A DNA stretch of 43,074 bases, from assembly GCA_905221605.1 (NCBI GenBank), contig CAJNDS010000780.1, positions 856,659-899,732 on the forward strand, read 5' to 3'. The DNA comes from Symbiodinium natans (Eukaryota; Sar; Dinophyceae; Suessiales; Symbiodiniaceae). The notes beneath the pieces were generated by a model. That model had not been told where the DNA came from. It made no database searches and saw only the letters and a program-made list of their open reading frames with translations. Shown one piece after another: positions 11,292 through 23,199 of the stretch. Every line of letters begins with the position of its first letter. Position 1 is the stretch's first letter. The translations under genes and the position numbers were made by a program.

Positions 11292-13880
11292 CCCCATGTT
11301 CCATGCATGCAGCATGCATGCTATGACTCGATACATGCCAGTTCTCTTGAGGCTGCAGGACAATGAGGACTTCCGGCATGGAAGGAACAGCTTTGCACGG
11401 CCTTGCATCATTGAGCCTTCCACAGTCATCCATCGTCCGGCTTGTTCAGTGAAGATTGAAAGGCAGATGGGCCCAGGACGCAGCGCTTGTGCACCATTAA
11501 GTGCCGTGTTGGGCGCCGTGAAGTGTTTCAGGGACCCTTGTCGGTTCAAGGGATGTGATAGTGTAGTATCGCCTCGCACTACTCTGGAACCCGTGTAAGA
11601 AGACGTAGCATGCAGTCATCGTGGTAAGTTCGGTTGAGGTGTGTTTTGACATATCTTCACCATCTCGGAGATTTAGCAGCGGGCCCTGTTTGGTGAAGTG
11701 CATCGTCAGGAGCCAGTAGCAAGGAATCGGTCGGCGAGCGCAACATGACGGGCCCGGTTAAGTTCTTCCGAAAAGCTGTTCCCCAATCTCCGCTGCCTGA
11801 AAGGCACCTCTCCCTTTCCGCGTTTTCGTCCCTTCGCACACTCAAAGCAACGTGTAGGTTGGTTCACATCTTGAAGATTCGCCTTGTGCAGGTGTGAGTG
11901 CAACCTCCCGCCGCTCCTCCAGCAGTGCGATTTCCCGACATTTCCCGGCCACATGGGAGTGTAAATGAAACGCCCCTGCCCGAGGGCAGGCAGCCGAACT
12001 GTGCATGGCGAAGCCGTGGCAAAGAACCGTCTCGTGCTTCCGAATCATGCACAGTCGTCCGTGACATGGCAATCTGTACACAATGCGGAGCTTACGACGC
12101 CGGCGAAGCGCGCTGGGTGGAGTCGAAACTTGGCACAGCTATTGCTGCGATCCGTTACCGGAAACGGCTGAGCCACTCGCCTCGCCTTTGGCATCTGGCA
12201 GGGTGCAAAACACTGCGGCCTGTGCCTTTCGTCCACCAAAAGTTGACGAAGACGACCGTCTCCACGTGGTAGGGGTCTGTCTCCAAAGACAGGAACAAGG
12301 GGGATTCATCAGGAACCCACAAGAGTGCGAGCAAAGCTAAACTGACAGGGAAAAAGCAAGCCTCAGCCTTTCGGCTGGTGCTGCGTTGAATTGCCGTCCC
12401 AGCTCTGGTGAGCAAGTCCACAGGACAAGAGTCAGGCTTCGGCTGCGGCCCATGCACTCAACACAATCCTCTAGCCCTGTCCTAACGAAGAACCATGGCA
12501 CCCCTCCCATTTCCGTTACCCCAGCGCCTATGGCATTTCTGCAGACATGGGAAAGGCCCAGGCCGTTTTTTCGGCGCACATCCTCTGACAAAAGGATGCA
12601 GATCCGAACAAGGTATGGGCTGCATCAAAGTCTGCATCTTGATGCAGAGGACGCCCTCGTCCGAACAGCAGGAGATGCACGGGACACCACTCAATCTCGA
12701 TGTGCAGAAGACATGCATAGGCTGTGTAGAATCGTGGCAATTCCCTTGCGGAGATTCTCTGTGCTGACCCAAAATGAAACCCTTGAACAGCAAGTGTCCT
12801 CTCTCCCGGCATGAAGGGAATTCGTGGGGCACCCTCGCCTGTAGCACCGTTGGTGCCCATGCAGAGGGCATCCTCAACCTGCTTTCGAGAGCTAGAACTG
12901 ATCGAGAGGCTCTTCGCATGTCTCTCTTTCTGCACGTGGTCTGGTTTCAATGCCCGAGCTCTTCAAGAGTGACGGACGATGCCAGAATACCAGCTCTGGT
13001 CTATCGGTGCACTCATGCTCTGCACTTCACATCCTTTAAGGAACCGTGCCCGGAGCTCATCGGCAGTCGGGATCGCCACAGGGCGGCCCTACTTCGTGCT
13101 GACCAGCCGATGGTTGCCCAGCCCTTGCACGATGCAGAACTTGTCTCTTGGGCTGGAGAGGTTGTCCATCGGCTTGAAAGCACGTCATTGCCTGTGAAAG
13201 AGCGCGTCTCCAAGTCAGCTCTGCGATACGACGTCAGCATTGCCTGGGTAGCCCTCATGAGCTGTGCTTCAGATTCTCTGCACTTCACATCCTTTAAGGA
13301 ACCGTGCCCGGAGCTCATCGGCAGTCGGGATCGCCACAACGTGGCCCTACTTCGTGCTGACCAGCCGACGGTCTTGCACGATGCAGAACTTGTCTCTTGG
13401 GCTGGAGAGGTTGTCCGTCGGCTTGAAAGCACGTCATTGCCTGTGAAAGAGCGCGTCTCCAAGTCAGCTCTGCGATACCACGTCAGCATTGGCTGTGCAG
13501 CCCTCATGCGCTGTGCTTCAGATATTCTGGAAGTTCCGCCGAAAACTGCCCCATTGTCTTGTGTTGGGCCACAGGCCAGTTTGCCAGAGGCTTTCGGGGT
13601 GGGGGCGAGATTAACTTATCTGATGAGTTCGGCAGGGGAGATTGTCGTCGCCTAGTGTTCTTGGCTAGGGCGTTGATGCAATCACGTGATGCTGAGCCTG
13701 AGACTCGAACGTCTTTGCTTGGTATACCATCCCAGACCATCGGCTCCTCACGGGTCGAGCCACGGTGCGCCGGTGATCTCTGCCAGTTTTCCATGAGGGC
13801 GGCCGGGTTGCTTCAGAACGGCAGGGTCCCGAACCAGCCTGACGGTGACCGTCGAGCTACTCAAGTCAAGGCAGTGGACC
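11292..13880. repeat. Tandem segmental duplication, unit 1 (~2.6 kb)
   Basis: This unit is nearly identical to the next ~2.7 kb, with a constant offset of 2576 bp from about 11323 to 12571. Several open frames in the two copies are identical in translation over hundreds of bases, so the duplication is recent. The right part (12790-13655) carries a 293-codon frame with repeated HFTSFKEPCPELIGSRDRH motifs, duplicated inside this unit only. Nothing in the unit is a recognised gene; it also has fragments in common with the arrays at 17-19 kb. Boundaries were judged by eye from the GGACCCC|ATGTT junction near 13880. Confidence 0.85.
13018..13523. repeat. Internal ~250-bp tandem duplication in unit 1
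   Basis: The segment starting CTCTGCACTTCACATCC at 13018 recurs at 13276 with small differences, including loss of about 10 bp (GTTGCCCAGCC). Unit 2 has only one copy, so the duplication arose in unit 1 or was lost from unit 2. Confidence 0.8.
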
Positions 13881-16602
13881 CCATGTTGCATGCATGCCAT
13901 GACTCGATACATGCCAGTTCTCTTGAGGCTGCAGGACAGTGGGGACTTCCGGCATGAAAGGAACAGCTTTGCACAGCCTTGCATCATTGAGCCTTCCACA
14001 GTCATCCATCGTCCGGCTTGTTCAGTGAAGATTGAAAGGCAGATGGGCCCAGGACGCAGCGCTTGTGCACCATTAAGTGCCGTGTTGGGCGCCGTGAAGT
14101 GTTTCAGGGACCCTTGTCGGTTCAAGGGATGTGATAGTGTAGTATCACCTCGCACTACTCTGGAACCCGTGTAAGAAGACGTAGCATGCAGTCATCGTGG
14201 TAAGTTCGGTTGAGGTGTGTTTTGACATATCTTCACCATCTCGGAGATTTAGCAGCGGGCCCTGTTTGGTGAAGTGCATCGTCAGGAGCCAGTAGCAAGG
14301 AATCGGTCGGCGAGCGCAACATGACGGGCCCGGTTAAGTTCTTCCGAAAAGCTGTTCCCCAATCTCCGCTGCCTGAAAGGCACCTCTCCCTTTCCGCGTT
14401 TTCGTCCCTTCGCACACTCAAAGCAACGTGTAGGTTGGTTCACATCTTGAAGATTCGCCTTGTGCAGGTGTGAGTGCAACCTCCCGCCGCTCCTCCAGCA
14501 GTGCGATTTCCCGACATTTCCCGGCCACATGGGAGTGTAAATGAAACGCCCCTGCCCGAGGGCAGGCAGCCGAACTGTGCATGGCGAAGCCGTGGCAAAG
14601 AACCGTCTCGTGCTTCCGAATCATGCACAGTCGTCCGTGACATGGCAATCTGTACACAATGCGGAGCTTACGACGCCGGCGAAGCGCGCTGGGTGGAGTC
14701 GAAACTTGGCACAGCTATTGCTGCGATCCGTTACCGGAAACGGCTGAGCCACTCGCCTCGCCTTTGGCATCTGGCAGGGTGCAAAACACTGCGGCCTGTG
14801 CCTTTCGTCCACCAAAAGTTGACGAAGACGACCGTCTCCACGTGGTAGGGGTCTGTCTCCAAAGACAGGAACAAGGGGGATTCATCAGGAACCCACAAGA
14901 GTGCGAGCAAAGCTAAACTGACAGGGAAAAAGCAAGCCTCAGCCTTTCGGCTGATGCTGCGTTGAATTGCCGTCCCAGCTCTGGTGAGCAAGTCCACAGG
15001 ACAAAAGTCAGGCTTCGGCTGCGGCCCATGCACTCAACACAATCCTCTAGCCCTGTCCTAACGAAGAACCATGGCACCCCTCCCATTTCCGTTACCCCAG
15101 CGCCTATGGCATTTCTGCAGACATGGGAAAGGCCCAGGCCGTTTTTTTCAGGGGCAAACCGATCAGGACGGCGTATGGGGGCGGATGGCACACAGCCTTC
15201 GGCAAAGGGCGTCGAACCCCCCTAGCCTTCGTCGAAACCCTTGGCCTTCGTCGAACCCCCTCCCGGCCCTTGTGGCCTTCGTCGAACCTCCGGCGTTCAT
15301 TTAGCCTTCGTCGAACCCTCGCGTCTTTTTTCGGGCTTTGTCTTGGCCTTTTGTATCGGCCTTCGTCGAACCCCCTCCCCCTTCGTCGAACCTCCCGGCC
15401 TTCGTCGAACCTTCGCCCGGCCCCCCGGCCTTCGTCGAACTTCGTCTCGGCCCGTTGGTATCCCGAGTCTTCGTCGAAGTTCCCCGGCCATCCTGCTCTT
15501 CGGCCATCCTGATGTGTTTTCTCTGTATTTTTCGGCGCACATCCTCTGACAAAAGGATGCAGATCCGAACAAGCGATGGGCTGCATCAAAGTCTGCATCT
15601 TGATGCAGAGGACGCCCTCGTCCGAACAGCAGGAGATGTGCAGGACACCGTTCAATCTCGATGTGCAGAAGACATGCATAAGCTGTGTAGAATCGTGCCA
15701 ATTCCCTTGCGGAGATTCTCTGTGCTGACCCAAAATGAAACCTTTGACCAGCAAGTGTCCTCTCTCCCGGCATGAAGGGAATTCGTGGGGCACCCTCGCC
15801 TGTAGCACCGTTGGTGCCCATGCAGAGGGCATCCTCAACCTGCTTTCGAGAGCTAGAACTGATCGAGAGGCTCTTCGCATGTCTCTCTTTCTGCACGTGG
15901 TCTGGTTTCAATGCCCGAGCTCTTCAAGAGTGACGGACGATGCCAGAATACCAGCTCTGGTCTATCGGTGCACTCATGCTCTGCACTTCACATCCTTTAA
16001 GGAACCGTGCCCGGAGCTCATCGGCAGTCGGGATCGCCACAGGGCGGCCCTACTTCGTGCTGACCAGCCGATGGTTGCCCAGCCCTTGCACGATGCAGAA
16101 CTTGTCTCTTGGGCTGGAGAGGTTGTCCATCGGCTTGAAAGCACGTCATTGCCTGTGAAAGAGCGCGTCTCCAAGTCAGCTCTGCGATACCACGTCAGCA
16201 TTGGCTGTGTAGCCCTCATGCGCTGTGCTTCAGATATTCTGGAAGTTCCGCCGAAAACTGCCCCATTGTCTTGTGTTGGGCCACAGGCCAGTTTGCCAGA
16301 GGCTTTCGGGGTGGGGGCGAGATTAACTTATCTGATGAGTTCGGCAGGGGAGATTGTCGTCGCCTAGTGTTCTTGGCTAGGGCTTTGATGCTTTGATGCT
16401 ACCACGTGATGCTCAGCCTGAGACTCGAACATATTTGCTTGCTATACCATCCCAGACCATCGGTTTTTCACGCGTCGAACCACGGTGTTCCGGTGATCTC
16501 CGCCAGTTTTCCATGAGGTGGCCGGGTTGCTTCAGAACGGCAGGGTCCCGAACCAGCCTGACGGTGGCCGTCGAGCTGCTCAAGTCAAGGCGGTGGACCC
16601 CA
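13881..16602. repeat. Tandem segmental duplication, unit 2 (~2.7 kb)
   Basis: This is the second copy of the 11.3-13.9 kb unit. It begins at CATGTTGCATGCATGCC and ends near GGTGGACCCC at 16602. Compared with unit 1 it carries a 385-bp insertion (about 15147-15531), lacks the internal 250-bp duplication and diverges more towards its right end (16380-16600). No recognised gene; the long open frames across it, on both strands, are unassigned. Confidence 0.85.
15147..15531. mobile_element. 385-bp insertion with repeated TTCGTCGAA motif
   Basis: Unit 1 reads GGCCGTTTTTTCGGCGCAC across this site. Unit 2 has the same flanks split by 385 extra bases, raising the inter-unit offset from 2576 to 2961. 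The insert is bounded by T runs on both sides (GTTTTTTTCAGG... and ...TGTATTTTTCGG), consistent with a small T-rich target duplication. It holds nine exact TTCGTCGAA copies, mostly within GCCTTCGTCGAACC, at irregular spacing. It has no coding capacity beyond repeat-derived frames. Whether it is a non-autonomous mobile element or a satellite fragment moved by another route is unknown. Confidence 0.55.
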
Positions 16603-17050
16603 CAGGTTCTGCCACCCACAAGCTGGGTGACTTGACAAGTTCATCGAATCGGGGAACTGCTCGTCGAGTGGGGTTGGGGTGGTTGGGGATGTTTGCTTTC
16701 ACGGAGCTGGAAATCCAGATCACAGCTTCGGTGCTGTCAAGTGACTCAAGTGACGACCTGGGATCTGCCTCACAGATCCTACGTCCTACGTTCTGCACAA
16801 AAGTTTAATACCAGCGGCTGTCTCAGCGCGTGGAGGTGTCATCTTCTGAAGCTTGTCCAGAGTATACGGGTGTGGTGGAGTTCGCAAGACAGCATCTTGG
16901 AAGGATGGTCGCCTCATTGGCCGTCCCGGCACTGAACAGCAAGTCTTCTCTCCCGGCGTGCAAGGAATTCGTGAGGCACCCTCGCCTGTAGCACGTGACG
17001 CTGTGCCGTGCGAGCACAAAGCTCTGAAGCGTATTGTGATGCATCATATG

Positions 17051-17093
<43 letters not shown>

Positions 17094-17120
17094 TCCCCCT
17101 CGCGGTTCCGAGGCATTCAT
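16603..17120. repeat. Partial repeat unit with (CAT)14
   Basis: From about 16935 the sequence matches the 555-bp units that follow (GTCTTCTCTCCCGG..., GGAATTCGTGAGGCACCCTCG). It ends in an uninterrupted (CAT)14 microsatellite at 17051-17092. The 16603-16930 part has no match that I noticed. Confidence 0.65.
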
Positions 17121-18360
17121 GAGAAGACCGTCAGCAGCAGCATTGCGCTGCTCCCGATGACTAATCGTAGACTCGTAGAGACTTCATCTGTGGCCCGAGT
17201 GTTTGGTAGAGTGTTGCGGTCTCCACTTGCAGAGTGATGAAGTCCCGGGCCCTGACTGAGATGCCGGCTGGTCCTCGTCACAGCAAATCTGCGATGCCTC
17301 AGCGATAAAGCAACAAAAAGCAACAATGGGTAGCATCATGGAGCTTGGAAAGATAAGAGGTTGGTGCCTGTGCCCGGGGCATCCTTAAGCTGCTTTCGGG
17401 AGCTAGAACTGATCGAGAGGCTCTTCGCATTTCTATTTTGCTGCGCATGGTCCTGTTTCATTGTCCGCAGCTCTTCAGGAGTGACGGATGATGCCAGAAT
17501 ACCACCTCTGGTCTATCAGTGCACTCATAGTCTTCTCTCCCAGTGTGCAAGGAATTCGTGAGGCACCCTCGCCTGTAGCACCTGACGCTGTGCCGTGCGA
17601 GCACAAAGCTCTGAAGCGTATTGTGACGCATCATCATCATCATCATAATCTCCCCCTCGCGGTTCCGAGGCATTCGTGAGAAGACAGTCAGCAACAGCAT
17701 TGCGCTGCTCCCGAAGAGAAAAATCGTAGACTCATAGACTCTTCATCTCTGACCCTAGTTTTTGGTAAAGTGTTGCGGACTCCACTTGCAGAGTGATGAA
17801 GTCCCGGGCCCTGACTGCTATGCCGGCTGGTCCTCGTCACAGCAAATCTGCGATGCCTCAGCGATAAAGCAACAAAAAGCAACAATGGGTAGCATCATGG
17901 AGCTTGGAAAGATAAGAGGTTGGTGCCCGTGCCGGGGGCATCCTTAAGCTGCTTTCGGGAGCTAGAACTGATCGAGAGGCTCTTCGCATTTCTATTTTGC
18001 TGCGCATGGTCCTGTTTCATTGTCCGCAGCTCTTCAGGAGTGACGGATGATGCCAGAATACCACCTCTGGTCTATCAGTGCACTCATAGTCTTCTCTCCC
18101 GGTGTGCAAGGAATTCGTGAGGCACCCTCGCCTGTAGCACCTGACGCTGTGCCGTGCGAGCACAAAGCTCTGAAGCGTATTGTGACGCATCATCATCATC
18201 ATCTCCCCCCCGCGGTGCCGAGGCATTCGTGAGAAGACAGTCAGCAACAGCATTGCGCTGCTCCCGAAATTGAAATCGTAGACTCGTAGACTCTTCATCT
18301 CTGACCCGAGTTTTTGTTAAAGTGTTGCGGACTCCACTTGCAGAGTGATGAAGTCCCGGG
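17121..18360. repeat. ~555-bp tandem repeat array
   Basis: The landmark GAGAAGAC(C/A)GTCAGCA recurs at 17121, 17678 and 18231, giving periods of 557 and 553 bp. The third unit breaks off near 18360. Each unit holds a CAT microsatellite of different length: 14 repeats just before the first unit, then 6 (17629-17646) and 5 (18188-18202). Part of each unit (GAGCTAGAACTGATCGAGAG...) is shared with the larger 2.6 kb units, so both arrays share ancestry. No gene is recognised. Confidence 0.85.
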
Positions 18361-18569
18361 CTGCTGGTCATGGAAATGTTGCGGGAGGGGGGTCTGACAG
18401 GGGGCGGACGCAGCGATTGCTTAGAAAGCCCTCAGCAAGCACTCCAAAACATCTCTTTTGGAGCAACTGTCGAGGTCCGAGCGCTTAGCGAGTGCTTAGC
18501 GAACTCAGCATGTGCTTGCCAAGGCTTTTTGGAGCCACTCAGAAACCCCTCCCCAGCATCTCCATGATG

Positions 18570-19070
18570 CTGGCCGTGACTGTTATGCCGGCTGGTCCTC
18601 GTCACAGCAAATCTGCGATGCCTCAGCGATTAAGCAACAAAAAGCAACAATGGGTAGCATCATGGAGCTTGGAAAGATAAGAGGTTTGTGCCTGTGCAGA
18701 GGGCATCCTTAAGCTGCTTTCGGGAGCTAGAGCTGATCGAGAGGCTCTTCGCATTTCTGTTTTGCTGCGCGTGGTCCTGTTTCAATGTCCGCAGATCTTC
18801 AGGAGTGACGGATGATGCCAGAATACCAGCTCTGGTCTGCACTCATGCTCTGCACTTCACATCCTTTAAGGAACCGTCTCCGGAGCTCATCGGCAGTCGG
18901 GATCCGCACGGCGCGGCCCTACTTCTTGCTGACCAGCCGACGGTTGCCCAGCCCTTGCACGATGCAGAACTTGTCTCTTGCGCTGGAGAGGTTGTCCGTC
19001 GGCTTGAGAGCACGTCATTGCCTGTGAAAGAGCCTGTCTCCAAGTCAGCTCTGCGATGCGACGCCAGCTT
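18570..19070. repeat. Chimeric repeat unit joining both array types
   Basis: The left part (18570-18835) matches the 555-bp units (GCCGGCTGGTCCTCGTCACA...). The right part, from about 18840, matches the CTGCACTTCACATCCTTTAA segment of the 2.6 kb units. The two join directly after CCAGCTCTGGTCT. The 18361-18569 spacer is unrelated to either. Confidence 0.7.
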
Positions 19071-19734
19071 TGGACCGGCGGTGCAACTCAATGCGTTCAA
19101 CACTGATGCCGGTGGCTTTCAGACAAGGGATGCAGAACCCAGTGGCAGCCGATGGCCTGCATCGGAGTCCACATACTGGCCTGGCTATTTCTAGGACGGC
19201 ATTTGCAGTAGACATGCCGGCATGCTGATGCGGGCACTGAATACCATTGACATATCTGACATCCCGGCCCTTGATGATCTTGATCCACACGACTCTCTAG
19301 TACTCTAGTTTCATCAGGGGATGTGACAGCACACTTTTTTTCTCGATAAGGTGCGGAAGATGTGAACATGATTAAACATGCAGAAGCTGTGTAAGGAGTC
19401 GTGCCAGTGGGCAAAAAATCAGGACACACACCATTTTCAGAACTCGGCCTGGGCAATGGGGATCCCACTACGGGAATGGGGTCTAGACCGGTCTAGAATG
19501 GTGCCAGCTGCTTCAGCTTGGTGAGCAATGGATACCGAAGGCGGAATCCAGTTCACAATCCCATTCCAGCCTGGGGACACTTCAGATTGGCGCAACACCC
19601 AAAAGGTTGAAGCTCCGTAGGAAGGCGCAAAGGTTTCAGGCTTGGGTTGTTCATGTTGTTCAACATGTTTGACATCTGCCTGTGGTGCTCAGTCTCTGGG
19701 CTGAGGCGTGCACTGTGTATGCTGGGTTCTGCAG

Positions 19735-19881
19735 ATGAAGACCTTGCTCAGAGACAGGAAAAGCACCGTCTTCCGAGTTGCACTGGTGGGTTTTCCAATG
19801 AGGCCGAAGGGGCCGCCTTGGGGTGCTTGGCCCAGTACGCCACAACGACGGCCAGTGTATGACAGATCAAAGCAACACCCG
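19735..19881 (+). CDS. Plausible isolated exon, unrecognised
   Basis: A 147-nt open stretch begins right after GGGTTCTGCAG and ends exactly at a GTAAGC donor, with both boundaries in phase 0. It reads MKTLLRDRKSTVFRVALVGF, then Pro/Trp-rich residues and PVYDRSKQHP. Clean splice signals at both ends and an ordinary composition support a real exon. No family is recognised and no partner exons were found, so it could be part of an incomplete or decayed gene. Confidence 0.35.
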
Positions 19882-21409
19882 GTAAGCCACGTGCTGTATG
19901 TAGGCATTACGCAGTGAAAGAATGCCGTCGCCTGCCAGCCTCTTATGGCATCTTATGGCAGGGGTAAAAGCCCTAGCGCATCTGATTCCTGCCGTCACAA
20001 CTGTTGGGAACTCCACTGCAGCTAGGCCATGAGGTGCAGCGCACTACGAAGTGCAAGTCTTCTGCGGAAAATGGATGGATTTCCGAGGGCGGGCAGGCCC
20101 TGATATCGAAAGCCCGGAGTGGCCTCAGGCCGGCTGAGAACTGCTGGTGTCATCGTTGCGGGCGCAGGGGCTTACATCGCCATCCACTGAAAACATTGCC
20201 GGGAGGCGGCAGCTGGCGCCGCATGCCTACGCTCATTGTCCCTCATGAGTGCAGGCCCTCAGTGTAGAGAGAGTCTGAATCCTGCGCTCTGAAGATGTCT
20301 GGGTGATGTGCAGCCCTGGCACATTTTGAGAAGGCATACATGAGAAGTCCTTTCCAGGTCGCACCTGCCAGAGGCCCTCGAAGCAGAATTCGGGAGTCGC
20401 ATTTCGAGGTGCCTGTATTTACTGTGTGTCTGAGCTCAAGCAAAAGGGCCAGGCGGCAGCAAGCAGGACAAGGCGAGGCAAAGAGGAGTTAGGGGGAAAT
20501 TGCAGTGCTGGGAGCAAAGGATAGGTAGCAGGTAGATCTGACACGCAGGGCAGCAGAGCGAGCAGCCCCCGACTCCTTTTTTGGATTGAATGGTTTCTCT
20601 GACAGCCTTACTGGCCGTCCATTCCTGGAGCTTAGGCCCTAGACCAGGCAACTCGACCATCAGTGTGTGTTGTCAGATATGGCTGCGACTCAAGAGTCCA
20701 GGGTTTGTATAACAGGCCCCGGGCGCCCTTTTGCGACATGGGGTTTGTCACAAAGCCGTTCTCTTTGCGACCCCCTCCACGACAAGCCTTTCTTGTGCAA
20801 GCAGGCCTCCGAGACAGCCGAGATGACAAACCTATGAAACAGCGGGGCGCGACATATGTAATAGAGGGGGGGCAGGGGACACCGCGACATGACGGGGTTT
20901 TGATTCACAACTACAACCATATACCAGAATGTACAGCTTTCTCTTGTTTCTCATGCAGCTTTCTGCATGCTTCTGCCATCTGTTTGTCTGCAACCCTCTT
21001 GCCCGACAGCCTTGCGCGCCTATATACCAGGCTGAAGTGGAAAGCAGCGATAAAATATCAGGAAGAGCGCATGCTTCCCAATGTCTGGAAGTCGGCCCGT
21101 GCTCCGGCGAGTTGTTGCACAACTTCTTGTGGCCAGATTGGAGCTCGCCCCTAAGAAGGTTGCAAGCGTAAAGCTCGTTAAGGGTCGGTGCTTGAAAAGA
21201 AGGGGTGTGGCAAGCGTCCAATCTGCACGCCAATTCTTGCAAGTCGGTCGAGTTCAGAACTAGCTGCAGCATGTGCAGCCTTGCTCTGTTCCAGGGATGG
21301 GGAACCCTGACCAGCCCTCGTTGGTAAGCGGCACTGTCATCCATTCAGGCATGAACCTTGAATTTGCATTGCATGTTGTAGCGGTTGCAGTATTTTTCAT
21401 GTGCTAGTC

Positions 21410-21598
21410 AATTATGCTATCTTCATTCCGTGCAGAGGCGCTTGTATGCGCTTGTGACAAGAGCTGGCCCCGGCTGCCAAAGGTTCACGCGGTTCCCCTG
21501 AGAATCAAGAGCTTAAAGGGAAGAGTTCTCATCTCACATCTGGCAAACTCAACGCGTTTCTTCTCTACACCCTAGGCCTGTGTGTCAAGGCAGAAAGC
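21410..21598. repeat. Direct repeat, copy 1 (pairs with 23200-23365)
   Basis: CCGTGCAGAGGCGCTTG, CAAGAGCTGGCCCCGGCT and GGTTCACGCGGTTCCCCTGA recur about 1.8 kb downstream with the same order and spacing. The copies differ by scattered substitutions and a few small indels, so the duplication is old. Confidence 0.75.
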
Positions 21599-23199
21599 AA
21601 AACGTACACGTGGTCTGGGTCTGGTTCCACTTCCAGTAGCTTCAGGCGCTGTGTCGCGACCACCCTATACTTGCTCTCTCCGGGTCCGATCCCCGAGTCT
21701 TAGATTAGGGTCAGTGGGTCTGTGAAAAATCTGCTACGGCTGAGGCTTGGGCCGGCCTCAGGCTTAGGGGCTTCGAGCCCGAAGCCATACAGAGCGCGTA
21801 CAGGCGGGGAAGCAAAGGAGGGTGGCCATTCCGCCTCCCTGTGTAGACCTGAATCCGATGCTCTGTGCAGGTGCTGAAAACGGCTTTCCTGCCTTTGGTC
21901 CAGTTTACCTTACTTGCGTAAATCATAGCCAGTACCGCGCCACATTTGCTGTAGTTTGGGAGAAGTTAGAATCACTAGAGCACGTGCAAGCAAGTGTTGA
22001 GGGTGCTCCTGGTTCTCCACATCCACTTCGAACACATCTGTTCTTGCTGGGCAGACGAGCTGTCGTGCAAAGCCACGGCACGTGAAGAGAACATCACGAT
22101 AAAGCCGGCCTGTTACCCTAACTCTGACGGTGCCAGACTTTTGCCATGCTCAGTGAACATATCAAAAGATCTGGTGTGCACAGCTGTAGGGCTGCCGGGT
22201 TGCAGAACAAGGGCCGAGGAGGAGATGAGCAAAGGAAAGTTGATTGCTGCGGCCTCTGGCAAAGGCAAAGCAGAACCTGTTGTCGGCTGGAGACACTTTG
22301 CCATGTGTGAGTTGTCTCCCAACAGCCAAACCTCCTGGAATCTGATGGATATGTTGGACGCTCGTCAGTATGCCCCACCCCCCCGCCCCCACCCGAACAG
22401 TTGAGAAGCCTCGCCGTTCTTCTTTAAATGGTCCCCCCTCCCCTCCGCCCCACAATCCTTTGCCTTGTGGCTGATGGGGGAGGAGGCTGGCAGTGTATTC
22501 TGAAGGTGCGCCGCCTGAACTGTTCTGCAGAGTCTCGGTATCTTCCCTTTGCTGCACCTCTATTTTCGTAGTTGCTGCCAGAGGCTGCGAATGCGCTGCA
22601 TGAGCTGTTGCTTTGAACTGTACGCCTGCCCCTTTGCAGAGACAAAGTTTGCTTGCGCCCTCCTCAGTAGGTATGAGCTTGTGGCAGAAGCTCAGAAGAT
22701 TGAATGATACCCACAAATGCATCTGAAGAGCAGGTCACCCCAACAAAGGCCAGGACCCTCTTCAGGCCGAAAATCTGCCTTTAGCGCGCATCGCGGCGGA
22801 GAGAGCACTAAACCTGTTAAAGCAACCAATAGTTGCTGCCAGCACATCTGTCCGCACCAATGCTGATGAAGATCATGAGTTGATGCCAGTCCTTTGTCCA
22901 CATGCTAATTAGGGCTTGAACGAGCACGTGCTCAACACTATTCGAGGACATGGACATTCACTTGTTCAGCATGCCATTGTGTCCGCACTGCCTCTGACAC
23001 AGTCTGCAAGGAATGCTGCGGGAATGCCGAACGAAGCTCGCCTGCGGCCTTCATGCCCTGAAGAAGGATCTACCATAGAAAGAATGGGTACAGCAGGACC
23101 TCTCATTATTGCGCTGTCGTCGCACCTTGAGTATACAGTGGATATTGTACGGCTGTACATGTTCGTCAGTTGTGTTGTGTTGGTGTTATGCGGATATGC

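Noticed and set aside
12774-13655. 293-codon plus-strand open frame as a protein gene
   Set aside because: It lies wholly in a tandem repeat and contains an internal DNA duplication. A long frame exists on the opposite strand too, and no domain is recognised.
15240-15480. CRISPR-like array in the TTCGTCGAA insert
   Set aside because: The repeats are short and spaced irregularly, there are no uniform spacers, and the genome is eukaryotic.
15104-15880. 258-codon minus-strand open frame as a gene
   Set aside because: It spans the 385-bp insertion and its repeated Phe-Asp-Glu-Gly/Arg motifs come from the TTCGTCGAA repeats.
17051-17092. Poly-histidine protein or tag
   Set aside because: The histidines are the translation of (CAT)14; no gene surrounds it.
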